A stretch of DNA of 64,000 nucleotides. Source: Syngnathus acus. Lineage: Eukaryota; Chordata; Actinopteri; Syngnathiformes; Syngnathidae. A program made the translations under genes and the position numbers. Positions 36,600-49,025 of the stretch are shown piece after piece. The notes under the pieces were generated by a model. It searched no databases, was not told the origin of the DNA, and worked only from the letters and a program-made list of their open reading frames with translations. Every line of letters begins with the position of its first letter. Position 1 is the first letter of the stretch. The DNA lies in NCBI RefSeq assembly GCF_901709675.1, contig NC_051095.1, forward strand, positions 2,646,295 through 2,710,294, in the 5' to 3' direction.

Positions 36600-37270
36600 A
36601 AAGACTCTCGACCAATCATAGAGCAGACTTCCTTAATGGGCGGAGCTTAGTTGGGGGTTTGAGGTCATTCAGCCCCTCACTGATTCACTCTATCGGCGTG
36701 AGTAGGAGAGGGCTGCTAGCTCCACGAAGGTGCCACCCAGCGCACCGCAGACGGTTCTTTTCGGGGAGGGGAACGTTCGTGAATATTACCCGGCAGGTTA
36801 AGAGACCGGCTCTTCCACAGTTATTCAACAGCACGACTGCGCCACACTTGAGGCACGGAGGCTACCCGTGGCTAGCTCGCGACTGACTGCCTGGGATCAA
36901 GGTGTTGATAGTAGCTAGCCTGGCAGCTAATTAACCGTCCTGCCGGAGCGTCGTCACCGTGCTTCCCAACGGCACGTCGACACTAAGCCGCGGGTCCGTG
37001 CTCTCTTCTACGCCGGCGGCATTGAGACGAGTGCCGAGCCGAGCACGTTGCTCCGTAAGTGGCGCCTGCGTTGATTTAGTTGACACCATCACACCCATCT
37101 CCCTCCCCTCAGCCCCTTCTCCTCCTACCTCTCCACCCGAAACACTGGACATCCACAAGCGGCCGGGGAGCGGCGAACTGCCGGCGAAGCTGGGGGGGCT
37201 TTCGTTACCCGAAGCGCACGGAGTCGTGGCGACTTCAGACAAGCACAGCTGTGGGGAGCTACCGACGAGT
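36600..37270 (+). promoter_or_regulatory. FXR2 promoter / 5' UTR, CpG-rich
   Basis: GC- and CpG-rich sequence immediately upstream of the FXR2 ATG, rising from about 36690 onward after AT-rich flanks. The frame of FXR2 is open backwards for 104 codons to an ATG at 36959, so part of this stretch might encode an N-terminal extension. No TATA box is evident. Confidence 0.55.
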
Positions 37271-40200
37271 ATGGACGGGCTGGCCGTGGAAGTTCGCGGC
37301 TCGAATGGGGCCTTCTATAAGGTAACCTGGCTCCGGTGTAGCTCTTGCTCGCCACAAACAAACTTTTGCCCATTCTAATAACTTAACATGTTTCAAGTTG
37401 AACCACAGCGCTGGCAAACCCGTCACGCGGTCGCATGGGTGATATTAACCCGAGTCGAATGGGATTTTCTTGTCAAACGAGGATGCTTTGGCGTCCCGGT
37501 ACGATTGGTCATTGTGGGGTGGGCAGCTAGCACGAGCTAGGTGCAGCTAACGCCGAGCTAGTTGCAATTCTCATCATGCTTGTCAACGTGATTTGTGCCC
37601 GCCTTCGATTCGGCTACACGACGATCCCCGTCACGGGTGTCTGTGGCTTTTTAAAAAGTGTGATTTCATGGACGTGTTGCAACTGTGTTGGAGCATGTTA
37701 TGAGGGGATGCTACGTTTCAAGCTAACGAAATCAAAAGTGTCGCTTTCAGTTTCAATTCTGCCAAATGATTAAGACGCATGTGGTCACGTGTTGTCATTT
37801 TACCACACGGGCTGTCTTTGTGGGAAACACAGACACGTTGATTCCACTAGAGAGGTCACTTTCAAACGTGTTTGTAAAGTGATTTCGATCCTTTTTGGAA
37901 TCGAGAATAGTGTGTGATGGCACCGATATATAATCCCTCATTGCTTTTGTAGTCGTAGGTTTTAGGGTTTAGTTCTCGGTGTATGTCTCTGTATCCTTCC
38001 TGCCATGTGCTCTTGAGCACCTCAGCGTTGTTGGGTGCTCTGCAGGCCCCTCGCCTAAATTTACACTCCCTCGGAAGCCTCACCTGTCATCATCGGCTTT
38101 TACCGGGTGACAGTTTGGCCCTGACGCTAATTAGCCTACTTTAGTGAACGATGACTCGGTTTCTGATGTCACTATAACTTTACGTCGAGGTATATTCCGT
38201 CACAAGTCCGACAATAAGTTGCCCGTGAACGTCTCCCGCATAACGGCCGTGGAGCAGCTGTCTCACTTGATGATTTACGGTCTTGATCACCACATAGTCC
38301 CAAAATGTGGCGGCTGACTCGGTGTCATCGAGTCACGTCAGCCTACGGCATTGACAGGAGTCGATCTGATGTGAATCTTTGAATGAAAGGATAGATATGT
38401 TTCAACCTTGTCGCGCTCTGCAGACTGTGGGTAAATGGCAAGTCATTTGTCACCTGGAGTAAGCCGGGTACATTATCCGGCAGGTGAACCCACGACCGCT
38501 TACGCCCCTTATAGGGTCGTGTCACAATGAGAAGCACGCCGCAGCCACGCCTACCTCTTTGCATGTGTCTCACCATTGCTCAGCATGCTGCTGAGGTTTT
38601 GCCACTGCAAACGTTAATTTTAAATCATAAAGACCTCTTCATACGTCTTGACTGGATGCCGCGCCTATTGTCGACCTGCGGTCTCATGGCGAGAGTTTGG
38701 CGTGTGACGTTTCCACGCTGACAAATATATCAACCCAGGAGCTTGTGTCGCCGCTACGTCTGGGCATTCTTAAAAAATATATGTATATATTTCTACAAGC
38801 CGAATGTTCATACACTGAATCAAAACATCATCCACATCTCTTTGCCCCTAAATTTGACTATTACTGTTTTGATCCCAATCTCTTAGGGGTACATCAAGGA
38901 TGTCCACGATGACTCGCTCACCATTGTTTTTGAAAACAAGTAAGTTTGAATCCTTCGATCGTGTGTAAAAGTGGTGATTGAGTTACCGGGACTCGTTCCG
39001 GCCAGTCCTTTAAGCGCTCACGACAAAATGTTACTCGTCGCCACCTGTGCTTGGAATGCAGCTGTCCATACACATCTCAAGCAGTACCCCCCCCCCGCCC
39101 CCCCTTTCCGATTAGTGGTTGCTTTCACAATCTTTGCCCTACCCGCGTCACCAGCATCCTCCCACCAGCACACACGGCGGACCCTTTTTATCTACTTGGC
39201 TCCGAGTGCGGTGCCCCTAAAAATAGCGGCTGGCTCAAAGTATGCGGGATTGGCAGTGGGGGGTGCGTGGCAGGCCTGTGCTGTTTTTGGGAAAGCACCC
39301 CCAGCCCCCTTTTACTTTCTCAGCGAGCATGTTAGCTCAGCTCAGGCTTGAATGAAACACGTGGTGGGAGTTCATCAAACCTTTGCTTATTTCTTGGGCC
39401 TCAAAGAAGAGACAGTCATAAACACATTTCAATCACCCGGTGGCGTAATTTATTGAATTTTATGGCAGCCACACAATTTAGAATCCTATTCAGTGTGAGA
39501 AGGCCGTGATCCAATAAAGTTTGCCGTTGGCTGGCTCCGTATATATTTGTTGTTGTTGTTGATTAGACTTGTTTAGGGAGCCTGTAATATTGTGTGAGTT
39601 AGCTTGTTTTTGTCCACCGAAGCTGGCAGCCAGAGCGACAGTTACCCTTCAGCGACGTGCGGTTGCCACCTCCGACCGATTACAACAAGGAAATTGGCGA
39701 GGGAGAAGAAGTGGAGGTGAGCAAGGCCTCCGCCCGCCTGGAGTTTGCACCATTCAAACTTCTACTCTCGCAAGCATCATCATTTGATTAGCATCCACAA
39801 ATGGATGAGAGGTCCTTATTTATTTCCTGTCCTCATAGGTTTACTCCCGGGCTAATGAACAGGAGCCATGCGGCTGGTGGCTGGCCCGCGTCCGAATGAT
39901 GAAAGGCGAGGTGAATAAAGCGGCGCTTCCATCATTTACCGTCTTTGAATGGCTGCGCAAAGTATTGCTTGAGAATTTTTCTTCTTTGTCTTTTTTTTTT
40001 TTTTAATTTAAGTTTCTATCTAGCCTAGCTACTGAGCTATCTATAATTTTTATTTTTAGACCTCTTAATAGGACAGTGGTGGACTCACTCTTCATGAAAT
40101 TCTCCCTATTGTAGAATTTTGTAACTAGTTTCAGCGCCATTACAATAGCAAATGCGTTTTTTTTGTTTGCTTTTCAGTTTTACGTGATCGAATATGCGGC

Positions 40201-43200
40201 GTGCGACGCCACTTACAACGAGATTGTCACAGCAGAGCGCATCAGGCCGCTCAACCCCAACAGTCCTTCCTCGCGAAATTCCTTCAACAAAGTCACCATC
40301 GCTGTGCCGGAGGACCTGAGGGATATGTGAGTGCGTCTCAACTGTTTTTTTGGTTTTTTTCCCCGTATTGCCGGAGGAGATGCTGATGTCTTCCCAGCGC
40401 CGCTGAGTCTCTCCTTTCTTTTGTCATCGACAGCTGTGCAGGCGAGAACATTCATAAAGAGTTTAGGAAAGCTATCGGAGCCAACTGCATCTTCTTCAGT
40501 GCCCAAACGAACGAGCTCATCGTGCTGGTTTGTACTTATTCGAAACCGGGTGACCGTATGACGTCCCGCATCTGTAATCCTTTTTGTCTTTTCAGTCTAC
40601 GAATGAAACCACAATAAAGCGCGCCACCCTCCTCAGCGACATGCATTTCCGCAGCATCCGTACGAAGCTTATGCTCATGTCCCGTAACGAGGAAGCCACC
40701 AAACATTTGGAGGTAAACCGCACGGTGAACTTGCTTCCTGCGTACGAGCGCCCGGCGTTTTGTTTATTCCTCCCGACGGCACCGTTTCAGACGAGCAAGC
40801 AGTTAGCTTCGGCGTACCAGGAGGAGGTTCGAGTCAGGGAGGACCTGATGGGGCTCGCCATCGGCTCCCACGGGGCCAACATCCAGCAGGCCCGCAAAGT
40901 CCCCGGCGTCACCGCGATCGAGCTGGAAGAGGAGAGTTGCACCTTCAGGATCTACGGAGAGGTACAACAATTGGCTTCCAGAGTTCGACTTTGGCCTTTA
41001 ATTTGACGTTTCTTTTGTGTTACAGACTCCGGACGCGGTCAAACAGGCCAGAGAGTACCTTGAATTCAAAGAAGACTACTTTCAGGTACCCAGGAACCTT
41101 GTAGGTGAGTGAGAGTACATTCCCAAAGGCGCTCGCGTTGCCGGCGGCCACGCCCGACCCCGCCCCCTGATCCCACCCCGTCTCCTGCGCAGGCAAAGTC
41201 ATCGGCAAGAACGGCAAAGTCATACAGGAGATCGTGGACAAGTCGGGCGTGGTCCGCGTCAGGATCGAGGGGGACAACGACAAAAAGCTTCCCCGTGAGG
41301 AGGTAGGCAGGCAGGGGGCAGGCAGGGACGACACTGCCGACGGCAAAGAGGTGAATGAACCGTTGCGCTCAATTTTATTTTATTTTTTATCCCCCCGTCG
41401 ATGTTAAAAATAACAAATGTCTTACGTGTGCGGCAGGGTGTAGATGTTCCATGCGCTTTCTGCTTTCACACTGGCAATGTTTTACGTTGGCACTTGGCTG
41501 TGAGCTTCACATTTGCACATGATTCCCACTGACGGTTTGCTCTGTTGTTGCTACCGAAACTTCCTTTGCCTCGTTTTGTCCCGAGCCGCATCAAATAACG
41601 CCCTAGTGTGTTCATTCACGTCCTCAATGAAAAAGAAGACGCGCTCATCGATGCTGCTCTTTTATCTGTGCTTTCTCTGAACCAGGGCATGGTTCCTTTC
41701 GTGTTTGTGGGGACGAAGGAGAACATCAGCAACGCTCAGGCATTGCTGGAGTACCATGTGTCTTACCTCCAGGTGAGCCTGACTGACATGTGTGAGGGTC
41801 GCCTTTTTATTTTTATTTATATTTTTTTTTTAAGTTGGCAGGCGAGCGTAACTAAGATCCCTTGTACGCCTCCCCTGCCCATCAGCAAACCTGCTGAGTG
41901 CACCACGTTTTGCCCTTACCTCATGTGCTTTCATAAATAGCCCTCTCTGGGGTTGGGTGACCGGCATGCTGCGAGTTTAGATTACACCTATCTGGACCCT
42001 CGGCATCCAAAATTAGCAGCTGACATCCCCCAGCCCCTCCTTGTAGCTCATTCCCTTCAGTTCATCCCACCTCCCTTGAAGTACAGCTGTCATTGGCAGA
42101 CAGCTGTCGCCGTAGACGTACGCTAGACGCCGCGTTCCCCGTCTCCGCCCATCGCTTGGGTTCTGAAATCAGAGCGGCAGCCATATTGCGGCTCTTGACC
42201 TGTACACGACGGCGTGACAGACATGTGTTTGCTGACAAAATGGTACTAACATGCACGCCTGCGTGGCGCTTGAGTCGTTGTAGTTTGTACCCTATTTATT
42301 TTTTATTCATTTCTTTTCAAAATACAGACCCAAAGGAAGAAAAAGAAATAGCTCAACTCAGGCAACTTTTTTTTTTTTAATATAATATTTTACATTAAAC
42401 TGTGAAAAAGTCCAAATAACTGGTTGATTAAATGATTAAGATTAATCTTTTCAAACGAAATGTGCTCTGTAGGGCTGGGCAAATCATGTGTGAATTTCAT
42501 ATCAGCCCATAAATAATTCTAGATTTTTTTTTTTTTTTTAACTATTGAATTTAGGAAAAACGAATTAAAGATGCAATTAAAACCAAATGATCGTGTTGGA
42601 TACTTTAGTGCATACGTTTCTTTTCCTGCAAAAAAAAAAAAATCTAGGTTTACGTATTTACACTTCTACTGATGTAATAACTAACACACAAACCTGTTTT
42701 CCAGGAGGTGGAGCAGCTGCGCCTCGAGCGTCTTCAAATCGACGAGCAGCTCCGCCAGATCGGGGTGGGCTACCGCACGACTCAGAACCGAAGCGGACCC
42801 GCCGGAAGTGACCGGGAGAAAGGCTACCAGACCGACGAGAGCAGCAACTCGCTGCACACTTCCCGCACCTACGGGGGACGTGGCAGGGGGCGCAGGGCCT
42901 CCAACAGCATGCACTCTGGATATGGTACGAAAGAAAAGCGTCACTTTTTGTTTGTCATCTATATTTCCATCTCCGTGAGGTGAGAGCACTATTTCTCTGT
43001 AGGCACAAACTCTGAGCTGTCCAACGCCTCCGAGTCGGAGGAAGTGAGCGAGCGCGACCAGCGGCCCCGCGGTATCGGCGGGGAGGAGCGAAGCTCAAGG
43101 CGGGGCGGTCGAGGCCGGGGCGCCAACTCTGGACGGGGACGCGGCGGGCCGGCGTCCAAACCCTCCAACTCCATCAGCTCAGGTAGCTCGTCTGCAGCAA

Positions 43201-44308
43201 AATCTTGTTTTAAACGCAGACTGCGTGTCGTGGCAAAACGACTGTGCTTTGCCCTCTCCAGTGCTGAGGGACCCCGACAGTAACCCTTACGCCCTCCTGG
43301 ACGGGGAGTCAGAGCTGGCCGACACGGACGTCAGCGACGGCGTCGGAGGAGAGCGCCGGAGACGCTCCCGCCGCCGCCGTAACGACCAGGAGCCCAGCGT
43401 GATGGACGCCGCCGCCGAGTCCGACGGCCAGGCCGGACCCAGTGAGAACGGGCTGGGTGAGAAACTCGCCGGCACTTGCTCAACCCCACTGAGACTTAAG
43501 GTCCCAAAACTCATTTTCTTATTTGTATGTTTAGATGAAGAGGCCCGACCCCAGCGCCGCAACCGAAGCCGCCGCCGTCGCAACCGCGGCAGTCGCCCCG
43601 AGGGAGACTCGGCTAGCTGCGATCGGCAGCCAACTGATAGTGGTGAGCTGAACGTGTTCGATGCCACTTTTTTTTTTTATCAGACCGGTACTTTTGATGC
43701 ATACAATTTTGATTAAATCAATAAGTGATAATTTCAGAGAAATTTGCAAAAAAGGTAATCTGCAATACCTTGGGAGTTGCTGGTAAAAAGAAAAAACAAT
43801 TCTACAAGTAGTATAGTGTTTGATGTATGTGATAAGAACAATTGGCCGCTTTGAGCGATCGATCGGCCATTAAAGGCTTGGATCGCGTTTACCGATCACA
43901 CACTTTTTCCACATCCCTACTAGTTCGTTCCTGATCATGAAACTGTCACAAGGGTGCCTTGGCCACCACTCGATACCTTCTAAACTATTTTAATGATTTA
44001 GTGACCGTCGCTGACTACATATCCCGTCCGGAGTCCCAGAGCAGACAGAACCTTCCCTTGAAGGAAAACCACACTGGTCCTGAACCCCCCAAGGTACAGT
44101 CAGAAAGTGCTGACAAATTACAACTGTCAAACCTTCAACCAGAATCTTGGTATCTTTTTTCCCATTATTATTATTTTTTTCTTTTTCCTGCTCACAGGAG
44201 AACGGGACCAGCAGCAAAACGGACGAGCAAACGCCTTCTAAGCGTTCACCCAGCAAAGGCACGACACCAGCCGGCGAGACGGTAACGTTGGTCAACGGCG
44301 TCTCGTAA
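37271..44308 (+). CDS. fxr2: FXR2, FMRP-family RNA-binding protein
   Basis: Seventeen coding exons in phase give 660 aa; human FXR2 is 673. Exons: 37271-37321, 38887-38939, 39623-39716, 39839-39910, 40178-40326, 40434-40527, 40596-40712, 40791-40961, 41026-41104, 41193-41302, 41686-41772, 42705-42924, 43003-43182, 43262-43456, 43535-43642, 44002-44093, 44198-44308. The family binds ribosomes and mRNAs and controls translation in neurons. Seen in order: tandem Agenet/Tudor domains (aa 1-120), KH1 (about 222-275, GSHG loop), KH2 (about 285-325, GKNG loop with the conserved [12 protein letters not shown]), a leucine-rich export signal [16 protein letters not shown] (about 360-378), an RG-rich box, and two arginine clusters (RRRRSRRRR and [12 protein letters not shown]) typical of FXR2 nucleolar targeting. 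Tail motifs DPDSNPY and [15 protein letters not shown] exclude FMR1 and FXR1. It ends VTLVNGVS. Confidence 0.96.
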
Positions 44309-46240
44309 TGAGTCGGCCCCACCCATCGCGAACCCAAGTCTCGAGCAAGACTCCATGGCAAACTGTCCCTGCTTGCATTAACGTAAACCTTAAACAGATG
44401 AGTGAAAAGTACCTGACAAAATTCCTGAATCCATACTATGAGAGTGGAAAAAAAAAATATGACGCATCTTCTTGAAAACCCACGGTGTATGCTATATCCT
44501 ATCTATCAGTACTTAGTGCTTATTTAAAAACACAAACACACACACACAAAAAAAGTAGCTTGCCAAAAAAGAACTGGTGGATATGACTTGAGTTTTAAGG
44601 AAAAAAACCGAGACACAACAAAAAGGACTAGATTTTCTCGTCGCTCTTCTGTTGGTTTCCTTCATTGTTTATCACTGGTTTGGACTCGGGGGTCTCGGAC
44701 GCGTCTCTTAACAGCGTTGACGTGCGGGCGCGAGAGGTGTCATCTGCGGCGAGTGACACACAAGCGGAGAGTGCAATGCGTCGAAGTGTTCATACTCACA
44801 GGCTGGAAATATTGATAGACATTGTGCCTTGAATTTGAAAGAAAAAAAAAAGAAAAAAACGTTTTTTGTTTTCGTCAGGACATGGGAGGCGGTGTTCCGT
44901 TTTTTTTTATTTTATTTTGGTTGCAAGGAGATGACTTGAGGGAGTGATGGAGTCACAAGAGTGAGGAAGATACAGAACTAGGGGGAGTGGCTGGAAGGGG
45001 GCGAGGGGCAAGGTAGGTGCCAAACGACCTGATTTCAAGGCACTTTTCCTCATTCCAAACAGAACGGACAAAATTGCGGTTTCGAGCGTAGTGACGTAGA
45101 AACAGGAGGCCTGGGAAATGTAAACGCAGCCCGGGCCTCGCAGCGACGGCAGTATGAGGTGATGCGTCGCCCCCTCCTCCCCTCCCAAAGTGTCGGCCGG
45201 GGGGCGCCTTTCGAAACGTGACAAAACTGCAGACTTCAACAGTAGACCTAAAAGAGAAGCAGCCGTTACCTTCCAGCCACAGTCTCGACAAACCGCGGCC
45301 GCCCGTGGATCCAGATGCGCACGTGAGGCGACCACCTTCTTGGGTGGGGGTGTATGCACCCATTGGGCAAAGCCTGGGGGACTAAGAACTGTGGGATTGG
45401 GACAGCTAAAAAAATGAGACGAGAGCCACGCGTGCAAACACAAACATACGCAAACTAGGCGCAAGAAGCGGAGGAAGACCAGGACCCCTCGGTGGCTCTC
45501 TGCTCATGTTATTGTTGTCTTGGTTACCGCTCCTTTTTTTTGTTTTTTGTTGTTGTTGTTGCTATTTCCACATCTTAGAAAATAAAAAATGGAAGTGAAA
45601 TCAACCCCACCTCTGGAGATGACCTTTTTAATTTCTCTGTCTCGTGGGTTTGCAGTCTATTTTTCTAACTTGCATGACTCGACGGCTAACCATTCGTAGG
45701 CGGCGCCTGCCCCGTGCATGCCAAGAGGGGGTTGTCGATCCCACTTACAAAGCCATCGGTTTCATCCAATAGAATCGCTGCTAACGTACACACTGAATGT
45801 CCGAGTAGAGCGAGAGAAGGGCGGTCGTCTGTATCCCCGGCTCGCAGCTTCCAGAGTCTCCCGGGCAACATTTGGGCATAACGGTAAAGCATCCACATGA
45901 CCAAAGGTTTTTAAGAGGCAGACGAACGGGAATGCGGTTGCATCGAGACGACTCTGATGCTGCTTGTTTGACATTACTGCTCACCTGTGTGTTGTGTTTT
46001 TAAGAGTGTGAGAGAGCACTTGTACCTATTTTTGGTTTCAGTTGCATGTGTGCGAGTTTGTGTACATTTATACCTCATTGTGTGAATACTGTATCCCCTC
46101 ATGTATCTGTAACCCTCACGTCCCGTTGAAAGACTGCTGGCTGCACTTTGTATGTGTACGCACGTGTGTGCTGGTTGTACAGTTCACTTCTCTTGTCAGA
46201 TTTTGTCTCTGCATTCGTGTACTGATGGCAATAAAGGACT
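44309..46240 (+). other. FXR2 3' untranslated region
   Basis: About 1.9 kb after the stop codon without a supported exon. Possible polyadenylation hexamers are at 45581-45586 and 46230-46235; the latter is followed by T-rich and GT-rich sequence typical of a cleavage site. I see no gene on the other strand. Confidence 0.6.
46230..46235 (+). promoter_or_regulatory. Distal FXR2 polyadenylation signal (AATAAA)
   Basis: AATAAAGGACTTTTCATT context, followed by a GT-rich and then T-rich stretch within 50 bases. This makes it the likeliest distal end of the FXR2 transcript. Confidence 0.55.
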
Positions 46241-47340
46241 TTTCATTATTTGGTACACATGTTTGACAAACTCACCCTTTTTTTTTTCCTCCTCCCCTGG
46301 GTCTGGGGTTTGAACTGATGTAATCATTATTTTAATCTGCGAAGACAAAAGACTGTCAAGATTTAACAGTAGGAAACCAATTTCAGTTTGGGGAACTTCA
46401 TTTCTATGAATCACAGCAAGCATTCATGTTTTTCAAATGATCACAAGGAAAGTTTATTGTCCCCGGGTTGCCTTTTTTATTTTGTTATTTTTTTAACAAC
46501 AGGCCTGCTTGTACAAGTGCCCCTTATGGTACAACCGTCCCACCTCAGTGATGCTCCGTGTATTCCGTGAAAGAGCTTCAGTTTAATGAAGTAACTAATA
46601 AAGACTAATTTCATTTTGGCACAAGAAACCCCCTTCAAATTGGAGCATTAAGATGTCAAGACTGCTTTGATTGCCAGTTGCGTGTGGTGCTTTCTCCTGG
46701 ACATGAACTGGAGGCAGAGCTCACCTAACATTGAACACTGAGCCACAATAATATGAATAATGCATTATGACATTTTTATACGCATTTCAAATTCACCAGG
46801 TTGTTGCAGCAGCACCCTTGACTCACTTTCGGCACTATTTATTTATTTTTAGGAAAAAAACCAATCTATATTGTGTATATATATTTCATTTGACCTGTTG
46901 TATGCCAAATTTCATCTCTAATGATTAACAAATGACCTGTAACTTTTACATTACATTCTATTTTGACATAAGATGACGTTAACAAAGAATGTGAAGACAT
47001 TCAACAACAAAGCATCAACGCAATTTACGTGCAAACGTGAGAGGACCGTGTGTCTTAACTCTAATCACGTTGTGAGAGAATTATGCAATCCACGTTGACA
47101 CAGGCGTTTGTGTCACACATGGCGACTTTCCGAGTCGCCTTTGAAAGTATTATTGCCCGGAATAATGTAGTGGGGTTCAACGATTTTGTTGCTAATGTGC
47201 TACGCCGTGTCTACGAAAATCGGAAATGACGCACGAACAAGGCGACCATAATACTTGGTGCTTGACCAATGACATGCGCGATATTTTGAGCGACACGTTA
47301 ACCTGCCAATAGGATTTAAGAATTTTATTCCCTCGCCGGT
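46241..47340. other. FXR2 to RBM4-like intergenic spacer
   Basis: AT-rich spacer with no supported exon. The last 100 bases before 47341 turn GC-richer, include a CCAAT box in reverse (ATTGG-like GCCAATAGG near 47303), and lead into the first noncoding exon of the RBM4-like gene. Confidence 0.5.
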
Positions 47341-47412
47341 GTGCGCCATTTAGTTCCATATTCCAGCAGTTTCCACTCGGTGTTACCGCGGGCTGTCGAA
47401 GACAACTGGAAA
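47341..47412 (+). other. Noncoding first exon of RBM4-like gene 1
   Basis: A GT donor follows GGAAA at 47412, and an acceptor CACGTGTAG ends at 47781, twenty bases before the start codon. The same layout (a 5' UTR intron ending just before the ATG) is seen in the paralogue. The 5' boundary is a guess. Confidence 0.5.
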
Positions 47413-47801
47413 GTACGATTTATTTATCATCTTAAACCTCTGCTGTGTTCTAATCGAATCCCATGCTGACCCTTTTGACTTATAATTTATAAATCCTTGG
47501 GAATTAGTTAACCTTTAGCCATGTTTCGCGCCAATGTAGCATGATGCTAATGTTAGCTTGCTAATAGCAACCGTTGGTGGCTTGCTAATCAGGAAGTTGC
47601 TAACGTCTTAGCCTCTTTATGGCTAGCATGAGTTCTCGCGCGTGAGGCGGATTGTTAAACAAGCACATCCACGCAAAAACTCGTCTTGGATTTTCTTGAT
47701 TGTTAATCTGTGACGTTTTGCGCCGTAACTTGTTAAGTTTTTGAGGTCGATGTTCACTCTAGTCGTCTGTTCCACGTGTAGGGCCAAACCCCGGTGCAAC
47801 A

Positions 47802-49025
47802 ATGGTGAAGCTGTTCATTGGAAACTTAACCGAGGAGACGACTCGGGACGAGATCGAAGCTCTGTTTACGCCGTACGGCACTATAACAGAATGTGCCAAG
47901 TACAAAAACTACGCCTTTGTCCACATGGATGACCGCAAGGCCGCCACGAAAGCCATCCGCGAGCTCAACCTCTATCAACTAAATGGCAGACCTATGAACG
48001 TGGAGCCCAGCCGAGGGAACAACCAAGGCCCGGTCAAGATCCACATCGCCAATGTGGAGAGGGGCTTTGAGAAAGAGCTGAGAGAGCTGTTTGAAGAATA
48101 TGGCACAGTCACAGAGTGTGCTATCGTGAAGAATTTTGCATTTGTTCACATGGCCAATTCTGAAGAAGCCATGGATGCCATAAAGGGCCTGGATAACACA
48201 ATGTTTCAAGGTAAGCCATTTTGATTTTTGCAATTAGAAAGTTTTCCCTCCAAAAGAAAGCTTTGTTGACTGACTTCTTGACTCTTGACGCAGCCAGTGG
48301 TACCTTAGCTTAAACTTTTACATGATAGCACGTTTGTACTGTGAACATCTCTGTTTTTCACTTTGACCCCAGGACAAAACATCCATGTGCAGCTTTCAAA
48401 AAGCAAGCCTGCCTGGGCTATGGGAGAGGAGGATTACGGTCCGCCACCCCCCGGTAGAGGCTTTTACCCGCCTCATCCTCCTCACCCTCCGCGCTTCCAT
48501 CCCGAGCCTCCCTACGGGGGCCGCATGTCTTCGTACCCGCCTCCGCCCCCGCCGCCACCTCCTCCGAGGCGCCCAATGTACCCCGACCGCGGCTATGGCG
48601 AGCGTGAAGGCTACGGAGGTGGGGTGGTGGATTATTATGAGAAATTCCGCGCCCGTCCTTACGGCGCTCCAGGCTACGACGATAGGCGCCCCGGGGCCAT
48701 CCCGCCGCCGCCGCCCCCACCTCCACCTTCAGTGATGGGACGAGACCGCGTCGGCATGGGCTCCCACGAAGGCTACGACCGACGGCCTATCCCCCCTGCG
48801 CCCTACATGCAGCGCGACCGCAGCCCCATCAGACGGGCTCCCCATCCTCCCCTGCCCGCTCCAGCGGCCGGAAACGGGTACTCGTACGAGCGCACCCGCT
48901 TCACCCCGCAGATGAAACCTCAGCAGTATGCGGCGCCGTTCCCCAGGAACAACTTCACGCAAAGCGGTCCTGTCGCTGCGCCGGCGCAGCCCGCCTATAC
49001 CAGCTACCCGGCCCCCGGCGTTTAA
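47802..49025 (+). CDS. rbm4-like: RBM4-like RNA-binding protein 1 (two RRMs, no zinc knuckle)
   Basis: Two coding exons, 47802-48210 and 48373-49025, give 353 aa. The protein starts with two RRMs back to back (aa 2-70 and about 78-145). RNP motifs are LFIGNL and YAFVHM in RRM1, and IHIANV and FAFVHM in RRM2. RBM4-family proteins bind CU-rich RNA and control alternative splicing and translation. In mammals a CCHC zinc knuckle follows RRM2. Here none is present: the sequence goes straight into a Pro/Gly/Tyr/Arg-rich tail with several poly-proline runs. The family's C-terminal landmarks remain recognisable (DYYEKFRARPYG, RDRSPIRRAP, NGYSYER). The intron splits a glycine codon after FQ. A further intron lies in the 3' UTR, its donor only 7 bases past the stop. 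Confidence 0.88.

Noticed and set aside
44907-45464. 185-residue minus-strand frame in the FXR2 3' UTR
   Set aside because: Composition-driven frame with no recognisable domain, inside a 3' UTR with a clear downstream polyadenylation signal.
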